Shown here one piece after another: positions 1-11,657 of a stretch of DNA of 64,000 nucleotides. The notes beneath the pieces are model-generated. The model saw only the letters and a program-made list of their open reading frames with translations, made no database searches and was not told where the DNA came from. The DNA is taken from contig JASANC010005403.1 of assembly GCA_030248135.1 (NCBI GenBank), positions 24,336 through 88,335 of the forward strand, given 5' to 3'. Each line of letters begins with the position of its first letter. Positions within the stretch are counted from its first letter, which is position 1. A program made the position numbers and the translations under genes. This DNA is from Theristus sp. LFF4_11. Lineage: Eukaryota; Nematoda; Chromadorea; Monhysterida; Xyalidae.

Positions 1-124
1 TGTTGCCCAAATATCGGTGTTGCACATTTGTTTGTTTTATTTTGGCTTGTTACCTATCGTTTCACACTAAATCTGCGCAGTGCAAGAATAGAATTGCTTT
101 ATTTCTGGGTGTTTCATAATCCAG

Positions 125-658
125 ACGAAGCAAAGTGCAGTCAACCGATGAACGTTGGCAGTGGTTCGGCATCGTTGACTCGCTGGTATATGGACCCATC
201 AGATGGACCGTGCGGCACTTGCCATCAATTCACTTACCGCGGCCTTCGTGGCAACCAGAACAACTTCATCACACTGGCTGAATGCGAACGAGAATGCTCA
301 GGTTGGTTTTGGTGACCGCACTTGTACAAACAAGTGAACAAATTAGCAAACTCTAATTGGTCAAGACACTCAAGAAAATGTAACTACTGGAAAGTGGAAA
401 CCGTTTCATTTGCCACTCCACGCCGCCTCTGTGATACTATCAAAGAGAGCGTGTCATTATCAACGTATCCGTTCTGTCACCCTCGTGGCCTGGTGGTAGT
501 GCGTTAGACTACAGTCTGTGCGCTCGGGGGATCGAGCCCCGCTGACGGGGTGTATAGGCACTTAATGACAGGGAAACTCGATGGGCGCCCTACTCAATGG
601 CGTTCAGTACGCTTCTCTGGATTAGCCCTGGCTAAAAACATTGCCTAAAAATCCCATC

Positions 659-751
<93 letters not shown>

Positions 752-3007
752 AAACATGCGACTGATTTCTGTGATTTCTGGTACAATGTATCGCGCAACC
801 ATACGCAGTCCGAACCCAAGCCTAAGTTTCTAAAAGCCCGTTAACACTGACGTACGCCTATTCTATGGAAACGTGCCTTTGACGTTTGTCGAAGTACGTC
901 AACACGAACAGGCCCTAAGCCTAATCCTAAACCCAAGCCCAAGCCCAAGCCCAAGCCCAAGCCCACGCCCACGCCCAAGCCCAAGCCCAAGCCCACGCCC
1001 AAGCCCAAGCCCAAGCCCAAGCCCAAGCCCAAGCCTAAACCCAACCCCAACCCCAACCCCAACCCAACCCCAACCCAACCCAACCCAACGCCAACCCCAA
1101 CCCCAACGGCAACCCCAACCCCAACCCCAGCCCCAACCCCAGCCCCAACCCCAACCCCATGCCCATGCGTGAGCCCAAGCATTACCCGCAGCCTAAGCCT
1201 TACCCCAAGCCCATGCTTGAGTCCAAGCCTACATGAGCCTAATGCTGAGCATAGCCTGGTCAATTACAGCATGCTATTCGGTGTGTCCTGTTGGAAGTCC
1301 AATGCTGCTGCTTGCGGATGACGGCCGTCCGCTGATCTGTGGTCCCGCACGACCGTGCCCATCGTCGCACTTCTGTCGCACTGGTCCTGACATTGAGTCT
1401 GCCGTCTGCTGTCCAGTTTGTGAGTGTTTGTTCAAAAACTTTCAGTTCAATCAAAGAATTTTAAATTTTCAAAAAACAGTCACGCCACGAAACAATCGAA
1501 CGGCCGATCCACAGCCACGGCAACTACCGCCGAGCAAAATCGTTGAGAACAGCGATGGCGAGACCGCAAAGAAATCAAGAGCAGGCGCACTGTCGCCGCT
1601 CATCTTGATCCTGGGTATAAGACGGTCTTCCATTTGCCAACGTTTAGCCAAAAACAAAACAAAATTGCCAATTCAGCATGTGTGATTCTGCTGCTGCTGA
1701 GCGGCCTGGTCGCCACGTTCTGGCGTCACCGTCATTCCATGGATGACGTCAGTAGAAAGTTGTGCGACAATTGGCCGCCGGGTGGAATGCCGCACGAGCA
1801 GCATGCCGGCAACGGACTGGTGGATGCTGTGCGTCGTTGGTGGGCGAGCGCAAGCAGAGAGCAATCCACGGAGAGAACCAGTCGGTTGCACATTCGATTG
1901 ATTAGTGCTGATTGATGGGTGCACCGGCTTCAGGCCAATTCATGCGCTCAAAATTTATCCGGCACGTCACGTCACGAGCACGTGTTCGAAAGATAACGAG
2001 ACGGGCCAGGATGGCTGTTTTTTGCTCCATGAATGACACGTGACGTGGCGGATAAATATTGTGTGCATGAATTGGCCTTTACAAGGATCTGTCACAAAGC
2101 ATATGGAGTTTGTGTACTACACAATTTCAACTAGCCACTTTTCTGCAGCCTCCAGCTTCAGCAGCACCCTGGAGCCGCCCGTGATCGCGGTGATGCCCCA
2201 TCCGACGCCGATGTCCGCCGACAAATGGGCGGTGCTCCAGGAGCCGAGTGGCGGGCGAATGCTGCAACTGGCGCCACAACACGACGCACTTTCGAATTTC
2301 TACGGCGACCAAACGACGAATGCCGTTGAGGAAGCGAGTCCCAGTGTGACGCCACCTCCAAAACCGAGTCGACGTGCCGCACCACCACCGCCGCCGGCAC
2401 CGCCACGGCCACGCGCACGCACCAGCCGATCGTTGACGTCGCTCACGTCCACGGTGGCGTCTGAGTGTGAATGCGGTATGACGGCGCTGATGGATTCTTT
2501 GAAATTGATAATTTCGAGACCGGGGAAACTGACTTGCGCACAAAATTTATCCGGCCCGGCCCGGCACGTCGCGTCTCATTCATGGAGCAAAAAACAGCCA
2601 TCCGGCACGTCACGTTATCTTTAGAACACGTGCTCGTTTATACACGCACTCATACTTGACGTGCCGGGACGTGACGTGCCGGATATATATACGTCGTGCA
2701 TGGATTGGCCTTTAAACAAGCAAAGGTAAAAAAATCGATGAAAAAAACTTCAAGCAGTTCAAAAGCACATCGTGTTCTTGTCTGCTTCACAGAGGCCCGC
2801 AACGTGTTCGGCCAGCCAGTGCATGTGTGCCGGCGAATGTCGTCCGTCTCCGGTGCCAGTCATGTGCGGCCCACGCAACGTCCGCCGCCGCCGCCCACCG
2901 TGCTCGCCACCGTGCATCGGGACGCAAGTATGCGCAGCGCTGCGCTGCCTCAGTCAGTCTCCATGAGTGAACTGACTGATTGTGATTACAACAATGACCA
3001 GCAATGA
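125..3007 (+). CDS. Kunitz/lustrin single-pass membrane protein, 5' end outside window
   Basis: Six exons join in frame: 125-301, 1270-1419, 1480-1614, 1677-1751, 2149-2475, 2793-3007, about 359 residues. The first is a Kunitz (BPTI) domain with RWYMD, a GNQNNF core and the closing CEREC, but the second and fourth canonical cysteines are absent, as in many nematode Kunitz domains. The second is a lustrin-type cysteine-rich module (VCPVGSP ... CGPARPCPS ... VCCP). Joining exons three and four gives a hydrophobic stretch ([20 protein letters not shown]) followed by WRHRH, a transmembrane helix with a basic stop-transfer. The rest is a proline-rich cytoplasmic tail with polyproline runs that could bind SH3 or EVH1 domains (inference). 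Every join is phase 1, which supports the model. Upstream exons, probably more Kunitz/lustrin repeats and a signal peptide, lie before base 1. The family suggests a surface or matrix protease-inhibitor-like role; inhibitor activity is doubtful without the C2-C4 disulfide. Confidence 0.8.
478..751 (+). mobile_element. tRNA-derived SINE with (CAA)n tail (SINE-A copy 1)
   Basis: The head resembles a tRNA gene: an A-box-like TGGCCTGGTGG and a B-box-like GGATCGAGCCCC about 40 bases later. A shared body follows (GGGCGCCCTACTCAATGGCG, TTAGCCCTGGCTAAAAACAT), and the element ends in about 31 CAA repeats. Four other copies occur at 10304-11383 (-), 20779-20983 (-), 44488-44671 (+) and 48045-48235 (+). 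This copy lies in the first intron of the Kunitz/lustrin gene. RNA polymerase III transcription is inferred from the boxes only. Confidence 0.85.
905..1235 (+). repeat. Telomere-like hexamer array (AAGCCC/AAGCCT/CCAACC variants)
   Basis: About 330 bases of hexamer-like repeats begin with AAGCCTAATCCTAAACCC, run through many AAGCCC units, then drift to CCCCAA and CCCAAC units, and return to GCCTAAGCC near 1190. AAGCCT is the complement of the nematode telomere unit TTAGGC in another register, and AAGCCC differs from it by one base. The array lies inside an intron, so it is interstitial. Long open frames over it (Pro-Ser or Gly-Leu repeats) are artefacts of the repeat. Confidence 0.7.
1932..2078. 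mobile_element. Palindromic MITE, family K (CACGTCACGT type), copy 1
   Basis: Inverted ends begin AGGCCAATTCATGC and continue through TTTATCCGGCACGTCACGT; the right end is the near-perfect complement, ending GGCCT. It lies in the intron before the tail exon at 2149. Related copies are at 2527-2711 and 31522-31683, each also close upstream of an exon. Confidence 0.6.
2527..2711. mobile_element. Palindromic MITE, family K, copy 2
   Basis: It shares TTTATCCGGC, CACGTCACGTTATCTTT, GACGTGCCGGA and the terminal TGGATTGGCCTTT with the copy at 1932-2078. It lies in the last intron of the Kunitz/lustrin gene. The arms are imperfect and the left boundary is approximate. Confidence 0.5.
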
Positions 3008-4678
3008 TAAATTGACAGAGATTTCGTGATCAAATTCTTATTCTTCTGCTTTTACGACCAATAAATATAATATTTTTTTGTGGATCAGAAGATACCACGC
3101 ACCGTATGATCACAGATTGAAAGCTAGGACCAGTTTCAAGAATATCACCCTGAAAGTGCGTGCACAGACATGCATCACTCCGAAATTTGCGCACCAAATT
3201 CACACCTGCGATAAGCCTACGCTGAGCTGATATCATGAGAAAGATGCGACTGAATACAAAACACGCAAGCAAAACTCGACAAGAAAAAATACGGTGGAAT
3301 GCTGGATAGTTGGAACTAATTCGCACGCACACTGTGGGCGTTTCCGTTGTGAGTTTTTGTTTGAGTGGGATAATGGTTGTAAAAAGTGAGCACAACGTCC
3401 AAGCCCACGGTCCGACGCTGCGATTGCCGAGCGATTCTGTGATTGCTGTTACAAATCGCGCAACCATATGCAGTCCGAACCAAGACTAAGTCTAACGGTT
3501 CGTTCATACGACACCGCACGGCACTGCACGGCACGTTAGGTGCTAGGTGTCGTTTTATTGCATTGAAATAATTTTATAGGGAGAAAAAGATTCTGATTAT
3601 TTTAGTTTTTCATTTTCTTGCTCAAAACTACCGTCAGATTACGTTAAGTTTGCTGATTTCAAATTGCCGCGCAGCCGGGAAGCCTTTTCCCCATCTGTGT
3701 ATGCAAAGAAATATTACGACACGTTCATTGAGAAAGATAATACTACGCACGTAGCACAAGGCAGGCGGCACACATTGCCTTGTTGTGCTCCCCTGGTTAC
3801 AATGTTTATCGGAAAACAGACACAGGGTGATTCATAAGTAAACCCAAATATAGAAGGGAATTTTTTATATGACTGATGACATGTGATTAGACGAGACGCT
3901 CAGTTCACAAAACTCGCCCCCTACTTCAGTCTTTCCACACACCCTGTCAGTTCAGTTGTGGTTTTTGCAACACCCTGTCTTGTTCAGTCAACTGTATACT
4001 GTATATGTAAATGACCATAAAGTGCGTGCTTTTTTCATTTCTTATCTTTTCCGCCTCTACAACAACAATCTACAATCTGCTAAAGTTGAAAGCTACAATC
4101 TTCAAGTTGAGCAAACATGCCGAAGACCCCGAAATGTAAGATTACGTCCGTGCCGTCGTGGTTTCTGAGCAAACAGAAATCAACGAAACTGATAAAGACT
4201 CAGATTTGTAACGAATCCATCGTAGAAGTCGGTGATGGTTATAATCTACAAAAAAAGCAAAAATTTGAAGCGCAATATCAGAAACCATTAAAACACTTTA
4301 GTCGTGGTATAAAAACACAATTAATTGCCTTGAAGGTTTTTTGAATTTAGTAAAAACCTTATTGTTTTGATTGTTGCCTTGACCATATTGATTGCATGTG
4401 ATTGACTTTGAAATATTGTTGAACCAAATGAAATACATTTTTGGGACGAAAATAAAACGCGAATGTGCAGTCTATCGAGAATATCAAGGAATACGACCAG
4501 TATTCACAGTCATTTATTGAACACAGCCATTTACCGCATCGGCGTCTATTTTGCTCGATGCTTCCGAATGTGAACAGTTTATGCGACCAGTGAAGCATCC
4601 GACCGTCCAAACACCGATAATGCTGCACAAAAAAAGAATGCACACCGAATTCTGAGGCGAACTCTGACGTTCAAACAC
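3008..4678. other. Gene-poor interval with dispersed repeat fragments
   Basis: No convincing gene. Bases 3437-3500 repeat the unit at about 765-850 (CGCGCAACCATA, CAGTCCGAACC). Bases 3600-3740 are an inverted copy of about 33790-33960 (AAATTGCCGCGCAGCC against its complement). ACAGGGTG near 3822 and CACCCTGT near 3970 look like remains of short terminal-inverted-repeat elements. A 75-codon open frame at 4117-4344 starts with codons resembling local exons but becomes AT-rich; no family is recognised. Confidence 0.5.
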
Positions 4679-5004
4679 ATGAGTCGTGTTAAAAAAAACT
4701 CGAGAGCCGACGACGACGATGGTGAATCTAGCCCGGAACGCGATGATGATCAATCGATTCACCGAAAAAACCGTCAAGAAAAAGCCGCAAAAACGCCCGT
4801 TAAAAACCAGGAAGTCGGAGATTCGCTGGAAATTTTTAATCACCTGTCCAGGAAGATTTTTCCAGTATCAAAGGTCAGATCGTTTCATTTTTTTGTGTTA
4901 TATCGATTTCACCTTTCTATCGTTTATTTCAGCACATCAGCTGCTTCGTGGAGCGCAGAGTTGAACCGCACTGGAGACGCACCTTGGGGTTGAATGGACG
5001 GTGA
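4679..5004 (+). CDS. Small two-exon gene, degenerate bZIP (C/EBP-like) protein
   Basis: Exon 4679-4873 ends at an AAG/GTCAGA donor, the 59-base intron ends TTTATTTCAG, and exon 4933-5004 ends in TGA, giving 88 residues. The N terminus is acidic (DDDDGESSPERDDD). A basic stretch (HRKNRQEKAAK ... VKNQE) follows, then a heptad-like segment and FVERRVEP. The order acidic run, basic region, possible zipper recalls small C/EBP-type bZIP proteins. The signature asparagine context (NNEAV in typical members) is not intact and a proline falls inside the basic region. It may therefore be a relic or a diverged paralogue. The intact frame and short consensus intron favour a real or recently functional gene; the family assignment is tentative. 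Confidence 0.45.
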
Positions 5005-5205
5005 TCACAGCGAATTGGCAAAACTCGCTTTTTTGAAAAAGTGCGCTTCTTTTGTAGAACAATTTTGTTTGTTTGGTTCATACAGGTTTTGAAACAAAGT
5101 TATGTTGGAAATCGGTTGTCTTTAAAGAACCCACTGAACCTTTCTATTTCGCAGCTGTGACATCTAGTGCAGATTTTTGCGCCACTTTGTGACTGTTGAT
5201 TTATA

Positions 5206-6341
5206 CAGGGTGTCCCAAAAAAAACATAACAAAAGTAAATGGCTCGTGTGGCCGACTGGTTGCACGTAAAGCCGTGAAATTTGAAACACTTTTAGAAAAA
5301 AGGAACACATTTTTTGTGTCCAAATTTTATCCCGAAATTCCATTTTTTCAATAATATTTTAGCAGAAATGCGTAAAAACTCAAAAATCACCCAACTTCAG
5401 CATTTTGACTCAGGATAATCATCGTTGTCGTCATCGAGATTCACATGTGACAGTGGCGCAAGTTCATCTTCAGCTTCGTCTTCACTGATCTCATCAGATT
5501 TTCCCTCTCGACCCTTCAGTTTCACTTTTTTCAGCAGCCCAATGTCTTTTTCATTGTTCTCAATGATTGCCGACATTCGATGTTCGAAATTGATAAGCAA
5601 TTCTGGTGCCGCGCCCGATCATCGTTGATTTTTTGCACACCACTGCGAATTTTGGTTTTCAAATTGTCGAAAATGTTGGGCGCCGAACGGTACACAATTT
5701 CCTTCAGGTGCCCCAAACCCATAAGTCAAGAGGAAAATTGAAACAAGTGCGCGAGTGGCTGTCGGCGTCGTTCGGTGACCGCTGGATCGGCCGCATGGGC
5801 AGAATTGAATGGCCCGAGAGGAGTCCGGACATGAAACATGAGTTCTGCGTTTGGGGGCATCTGACAGATAATGCGGGACATTTTCGGCGCCCACCACTGC
5901 AGCGGTGTGAGAAAAAATCATCGATGATCGGGCGCTGCACCAGAAAGTGATCATCAGTTTCAAACATCGAATGTCGTCGTTAATTGAGAACAATGGAAAA
6001 CACATTGAGCAGCCGAGAAACATGAAACTGAACGAACGTGAGCATGAACATGATGACATCAGTAAAGTTAAAGCTGACGATGAGCTTGTGCCACTGCCAG
6101 ATGAGATTCTCGATGACGACAATGATGTTTATCTTGAGTCAAAAAACTGAATTTAGGTGATTTTTGAGCTTTCACGTATTTCTGCTGAAATATTATTAAA
6201 AAAGTGGAATTTCGGGATAAAATTTGGACACACAAAATGTGTTCCTTTTTTCTAAAAGTGTTTCAAATTTCACGGCTTCACGTGCAACCAGTCGGCCGCA
6301 CGAGCCATTTACTTTTGTTATGTTTTTTTTGGGACACCCTG
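5206..6341. mobile_element. Tc1/mariner-type foldback transposon with transposase fragment
   Basis: Both ends read CAGGGTGTCCCAAAAAA and are flanked by TA (5204-5205, 6342-6343), the target duplication of Tc1/mariner elements. The inverted arms are very long, about 5206-5650 against 5880-6341. Both arms carry the same acidic coding piece in opposite orientation (open to about 5397 on the minus strand and 5947-6150 on the plus strand). Between them the plus strand encodes REWLSASFGDRWIG followed by EWPERSPDM, which matches the conserved 'WPxRSPDL' region of mariner-like DDE transposases. The gene is incomplete, so the element is non-autonomous. Confidence 0.75.
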
Positions 6342-8019
6342 TACTTGAATTTTAGCAGTTTTTTTAAATTGTGGGTCTTAGTTTTGAAACTTTTTGGAAA
6401 AAACACGCAAAACACGCAAACGAGCAAACAACGTCGCAAGAGTGGAAGTCGATCACATCAGCAATATACAACTGTAATTGCTTCACTGCCATGGCCTCAC
6501 TTGCAACCCCAAAGTGCAGCCGAGCCGAGATTCGACCCGATTTGGTATTCGCCAACAAACACGAGTACCAAAACTTGAAAAACACCAACTTCTTGGTAAC
6601 TGCAATTTTTCTTCAAAAGGCAATCTTTATTTTTCTCGCCCCAGCATCTCAAGTTAAAATACGTATTTAGTGTTCCCAACTTCGGATCGCATCGATAAGC
6701 TGCTTCATTCACTGCAACGTGGAACTTGATGCTAAAAGCAAAGCACTTGTCCAGCACACGGCTCACGCTGGCGCGCTCAAACGCGAACTGGACGTGAGCT
6801 GGCTTTTTGTCCACTATTCATTTTAACTGTTTTGTTTTCTCTTTCTCAACTAAATCTCCTTTTATTATGCTGAATACATGATTGGGTAAATCACCGCAAC
6901 GTCTTCGTTGACCCGCAGCAGGAGTCAACAATACACACGCAAGGCATCGAAGCAACCTGCTCTGTACTTCGGCAGTTGCAGGGCACATCCCGCGAAATGT
7001 TCGCGACATGCTCTATGCCTATGTCGTTCGACGGGCGCATCAGAATCAGCGCATCGCTCAAAATCTAATTGTTCTGGATCCGATTTCTCTACCCTGTCTG
7101 AAGCAATCAAATACAGACCCCTAGCTTACACTGCAGCAATCAATCCGTTGCCTGCTGGTTTTCTGATGAGTTTTACCGTTTGCGTGCGTCAATCACAGGG
7201 TTTCTTTTGACAAAGAAAGTACGCCGACTCAGCTCTCATCAAATGACAACTTTCTTTCTTTCAGCCGTTTTGGTTTCCTGCCACTCATTGCTGATTGATA
7301 CATATATATGTGATGAGCATTTTGGAAACGATCACGGTTGAATGTTTTAAAGAATTTAATCTTCCCACCGATTTCACAAAAAACCATCTGCAATGAGAAA
7401 TGAGCTGACACAGTGGGATTTTTTGAAAAAACCCTGGTCATGGTGTACTTATTCACCAACGTCTGTTCCGTTAGTTTTGTTTACTGTAGCTGATTTATTT
7501 CAATTTTTTAGGCTGACCATTGCTATACAGTCGTGATATTTCGTGTTCGTGTTTATTTTTAGCAAGAAAACAGACGAGTTTTTGTTTGTTTGTTTTTGAA
7601 CAAATGTTTGGTGCAATTGAATTGAATGCAATCGGTTGATTCTGCTTATTTGCTGATTCATTTGATTGAATAAAGTCAGGAAGTAACAGAAATAAAATAA
7701 AACACGCAAAAGAATCGATTGGATATGTTTTCGATGCAATAAACGGCGATTTTCGTCGGGCCATTCATTTTGTGTTGGGTCATTCATTTTGTGTAGGGCA
7801 TGGAGGTGGAATTTTCGGAAAAATATAATTGCGTGAAAAATTTCCGGAAATTTTACCGAAAAAATTTCGGCCATTTTTCCATTTTTTCACGAGACCAAAG
7901 ATGGCCAAATGAGCACTTTCCATAAAAAACAAACAAAGTTTGTTTGGTAAAATTACGAAAATTTGTTTTGAGCTAGAAAAATTGGCGAAAAATTTTCCGG
8001 AAAATTTCCGAAATTTTTG
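6342..8019. other. Interval without a recognisable gene
   Basis: No family is recognised on either strand. Short open frames at about 6500-6815 (-) and 6900-7110 (+) have somewhat coding-like composition but no convincing exon structure. Near 7760-7800 two copies of a TCATTCATTTTGTGT motif occur; the motif recurs inverted near 15610, marking the edge of the large inverted structure that begins about 8020. Confidence 0.4.
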
Positions 8020-8432
8020 GCCATGGGCCTTTAACAAAACCACGGAGGCAACACGGAACACGGAGGCTGCACGCTTAACAAAACCACGGAGGCAACACGG
8101 AGGCTGCGTGCAGCTGAAGTGACCCATATTTTATATGCACACAACACGCTGCGCACCTTTAACAAAACCACGGAACACGGAGGCACGCGGATTTGGGGAG
8201 ATTTGGGGACAGGACAAATCCGTCCCCCTCCAAAAAAATATGTTTTTGTTAAATAAACAAATAAATAAATAAAGGCGCAATAAAGCAAAGCAAAGCTAAA
8301 TGTCAAAACTAGACTTCAAAGATTACGGTAGCTCTCCAACGGGTCTCGACACGATTTTTTAAAAACGTCCCTGATTGCCAGCAAAAGCTACTCTATTGGT
8401 GGACACCGTTCATGTGATTGCAACAAACAGTC
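8020..8432. repeat. Left arm of a large inverted repeat (8.0-15.6 kb)
   Basis: The arm contains AACAAAACCACGGAGGCAACA units, a GGGGAGATTTGGGGACAGGA block, an AAATAAATAAA tract and TAGCTCTCCAACGGGTCTCG. The same blocks return inverted at 11393-11630 and 15434-15640; the right arm is split there by a hAT-like insertion. The whole structure reads as an old foldback element into which several younger elements jumped. Confidence 0.65.
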
Positions 8433-8435
8433 TTA

Positions 8436-9672
8436 AGGCGCGTTTAGCAATTAGATTTTCGTGCGTACGCACGGAGACAGAACTTAAAAAATGGCTACGC
8501 GAATTAGAATTTCGTACGCATGACTGTCGTTCGCACGTAACGACTGTTTTGCGCACATGATTTAGAACGTTGTCCGTGCGCACGCAAAAAAACTTGTGCC
8601 CACGCGAATTAGAATTTCGTGCGTGTGACTTACGTCTATCCGACACGACTGTTTTGCGCACGGGATTTAGAACGACTGTTTGTCCGTGCGTAAAAAGACA
8701 AATGCGCACGCGAATTAGAATTTCTTGCGCACGACTGTCCGTCGACTTTTTGCTGCTGGCAGCAAAAAGTCGTTCGACGGATGTGCGGAAAAGTTCATAT
8801 TTTCCAGTGTCTGTTAATTTTAAGTTGAAAATCAAGGTATTTTAGATGTTGGGGCAACGGGAAAAAATGCTCAGTTTTATTTGGTGGGTCTACTTGCCTG
8901 TTTTGAAAAGAAAGAAAACTGAAATCTACTGGAAAATGTTGTTTTTCGTTGTTTGTTCGTTTGTTCGTTTGTTCGTTTGTTCGTTTGTTCGTTTGTTTGC
9001 TTGCTGGTTTCGGAGAAGGGGGCTGCTGGCTCCAAAAAAGCAAAACAGCTTCGATCAGCTTCTCTGTCACCTGCGCTTCGTCGAGCGAACTGATCGGCGT
9101 CGGCGGAGATTTTGGGTCAGCATTTTCCATTTTTGAAAGATCCAAATCAAAATTTGTTCAAATTCAGTTTGTATATACCAAAACTGAAAGAATTTAGATT
9201 TTTACATGCGCTTCTTGAGAACACATGTGATAAAAATGCGACGACAAACTGAATGCAAAATGGGGAAGAAGGTAGGGGAAGGGGAGGGAATGCAAGGGAG
9301 ATGACCACTAAAAAATAAAATTTGTCAATTCCCGTTTTCAAATTTGCTAGGGCAGACATTTGCATTTTTGTCCGCAACAGAACGGACTATTTTTGGTCAC
9401 GGCATTTAGAACGACAGTCGTATGACGGATGCTACACGTTTTCTAATTCCCGTACGCAAGCTTGTCCGTCCGCACGTTCGGACATACCACACAACTTTTT
9501 GCCCACGCGAATTAGTTTTCCGTATGTATGCACGACACTTCAGTCGTTCTAAATGCGGTGCGCAGTTTTCAGTTTTGTCGTGTGGCGTAAACGAAACGAC
9601 TGTTTGCGCCCCGCATTTAGAACGACGTGCGTTCCGTGCGTACGTAAGAAAAACTAATTGCTAAACGCGCCT
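8436..9672. mobile_element. PIF/Harbinger-like non-autonomous element
   Basis: Terminal inverted repeats are AGGCGCGTTTAGCAATTAG and its complement. They are flanked by TTA on both sides (8433-8435, 9673-9675), the 3-bp duplication of PIF/Harbinger elements. Ends are rich in ACGCGAATTAGAATTTCGTG units that recur several times in each half. No transposase is visible. It interrupts a host repeat: the sequence on either side rejoins as CAACAAACAGTC-TTA-TGTTTGAAG, which occurs uninterrupted and inverted near 10280. Confidence 0.75.
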
Positions 9673-9675
9673 TTA

Positions 9676-10301
9676 TGTTTGAAGTTCGGGCACACGGGTT
9701 ACGGTAGCGGTAGTTTTGTGTCTTGACACGATGATGCTGAAAACTACTTTGTTTCTTGCGAATAACAGTTGAAACCAATTAGAAACACGCAGCGTTTTCA
9801 CAAAATGTCAAAACTTGAGTTCAAAGAATACGGTAACTCTGCTGTGTGGGTCTCAACGCGATTTTTTTAAACTGCCTTTTATTGCCAGGAAAATACTAAA
9901 TTGATGAACACCGTTCACATGATTGCAAGAAACAACTGTTATTCACAGTAGTTTTCAGCAACTTCGTGTCAAGACCGAACTACATACCGAACCCGTGGGA
10001 CCTTACTTCAGACATATGACTGTTTCATGCAATCATGTGAACGGTATCCACCATTCTAGTAACAGTTCTTGGCAATAAAAGAACGTTTTTAAAAAAATCG
10101 TGTCGAGACCCACAGCAGAGTTACCGTACTCCTTAAAATCCGATTTTTGACGTTCTGTGATAATGCGGCATGTTTATAAATGGTTTCAACTGTTATTCGC
10201 AAGAAACAAAGTAGTTTTCAGCAACTTCGTGTCAAGACCCAAAACTACCGCTACCGTAACCCGTGTGCCCGAACTTCAAACATAAGACTGTTTGTTGCAA
10301 T

Positions 10302-10303
<2 letters not shown>
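9676..10303. repeat. Palindromic core of the foldback element
   Basis: Bases from about 9676 (GAAGTTCGGGCACACGGG) reappear as the inverted complement up to about 10303. Each half carries the GTTACGGTAGCGGTAGTTTT block and TTGACACGATG-type sequence. There is no coding capacity. Confidence 0.6.
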
Positions 10304-10333
<30 letters not shown>

Positions 10334-11383
10334 GAATTTTTAGGCGATGTTTTTAGCCAGGGCTAACCCAGAGAAGCGTACAGAACTAGGGTTGCCGCGA
10401 GACAGGAATTTGGCGAGACGAGACGATACGCGATACGCAAAGTCATTGTACGAGCCGATACACGATACAGCATTTTTGGATTTTTGACGATACGAGACGA
10501 TACACGATACGCAAGGTCACGAGACGAGACGATACACGATACGCAGGGTCACGAGACGAGACGATACACGAGACAGCAAAAATTGGTCCGTTTGCTCTGA
10601 TTTCATGATTTGATTCGTTTGCTCTGATTTGATCATGTTTCACGAATTATTATTGTTTTCATTGTTTTTTTTAATAGCACAAAACAATAAAAATCTGCCA
10701 TATTTATGCATAATCATTTAGCAGTACCCACTGACATCCACAATGTGCCATTTTTATTTGGAATCATGTCTCTGCTGTGGAATCTGATATACTCTACTGC
10801 TTTCTTTACGTTTGTTACTAGAAATCCCTGAGACCGTCACGTGATGAAGTACATGCAAGTGCCATGAGAAAATCCAAAAAAAACAATAAAATTTTTCGTA
10901 TCTAGTCGTCTCGGAATTTCTATGTTTCTGACCAGAATGACAACCATTTCCTTTTGCTCAATGGTAGGTAACACACAGAAAGATGAACATTTTCACACGA
11001 CCTTCCGTTGCCGCGAGACAGGAATTTGGCGAGACGAGACGATACACGATACGCAAAGTCACGAGACGAGACGATACACGATACGCAAAGTCACGAGACG
11101 AGACGATACACGATACGCAAAGTCATTGTACGAGATGATACACGATACGCCTATTTTGAGAATTTGGCGAGACGAGACGATACACGATACAGCAAAAATG
11201 GGTCCGAGCGAGACAAATGACGAGACGAGACATGTCTCGTGGCAACCCTATACAGAACGCCATTGAGTAGGGCGCCCATCGAGTTTTCTCTGTCATTAAG
11301 TGCCTATACACCCCTCGGCGGGGCTCGATCCCCCGAGTGCACAGACTGTAGTCTAACGCACTACCACCAGGCCACGAGGGTGA
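10304..11383 (-). mobile_element. SINE-A copy 2, split by a hAT-like element
   Basis: The minus-strand SINE starts with a (GTT)n tail at 10304, runs to GAAGCGTACAGAAC at 10386, is interrupted to 11250, and resumes with TACAGAACGCCATTGAG up to the tRNA-like head near 11383. It inserted into the large foldback, so the order is foldback, then SINE, then hAT-like element. Confidence 0.85.
10387..11250. mobile_element. hAT-like MITE with 8-bp target duplication
   Basis: The element starts TAGGGTTGCC and ends GGCAACCCTA. It is flanked by the direct 8-bp duplication TACAGAAC (10379-10386 and 11251-11258), whose sequence belongs to the interrupted SINE. Both ends contain tandem CGAGACGAGACGATACACG units; the middle is AT-rich. 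The 8-bp duplication is typical of hAT elements. No transposase is encoded. Confidence 0.85.
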
Positions 11384-11392
11384 CAATGAACG

Positions 11393-11526
11393 GTGTCCAC
11401 CAATAGAATAGCTTTTGCTGGCAATCAGGGACGTTTTAAAAAAATCGTGTCGAGACCCATTGGAGAGCTACCGTAATCCTTGAAGTCTAGTTTTGACATT
11501 TAGCTTTGCTTTGCTTTATTGCGCCT

Positions 11527-11557
<31 letters not shown>

Positions 11558-11630
11558 TTTGACAAAAACATAATTTTTTTTGGACGGGGACGGATTTGTC
11601 CTGTCCCCAAATCTCCCCAAATCCGCGTGC
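11393..11630. repeat. Right arm, part 1, of the large inverted repeat
   Basis: Inverted complement of about 8190-8430: CCAATAGAATAGCTTTTGCTG, TCGTGTCGAGACCCATTGG, a TTTATTTATTTA tract and CCCAAATCTCCCCAAATCCG. It continues at 15434 after the inserted hAT-like element. Confidence 0.65.
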
Positions 11631-11657
11631 CATAGTTGTTCTAGGGGGGGGCCTGGG

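Noticed and set aside
480..545. Possible functional tRNA genes at SINE heads (also at 11330, 20940, 44490, 48050)
   Set aside because: A- and B-box-like sequence is present, but no full cloverleaf forms and each is followed by the same SINE body and CAA tail.
622..844. Poly-Asn and poly-Leu open frames
   Set aside because: They are translations of the (CAA)n SINE tail on either strand.
841..1263. 140-residue Gly/Leu/Val frame and the opposite Pro/Ser frame
   Set aside because: Both are translations of the hexamer array; any strand of such an array is open.
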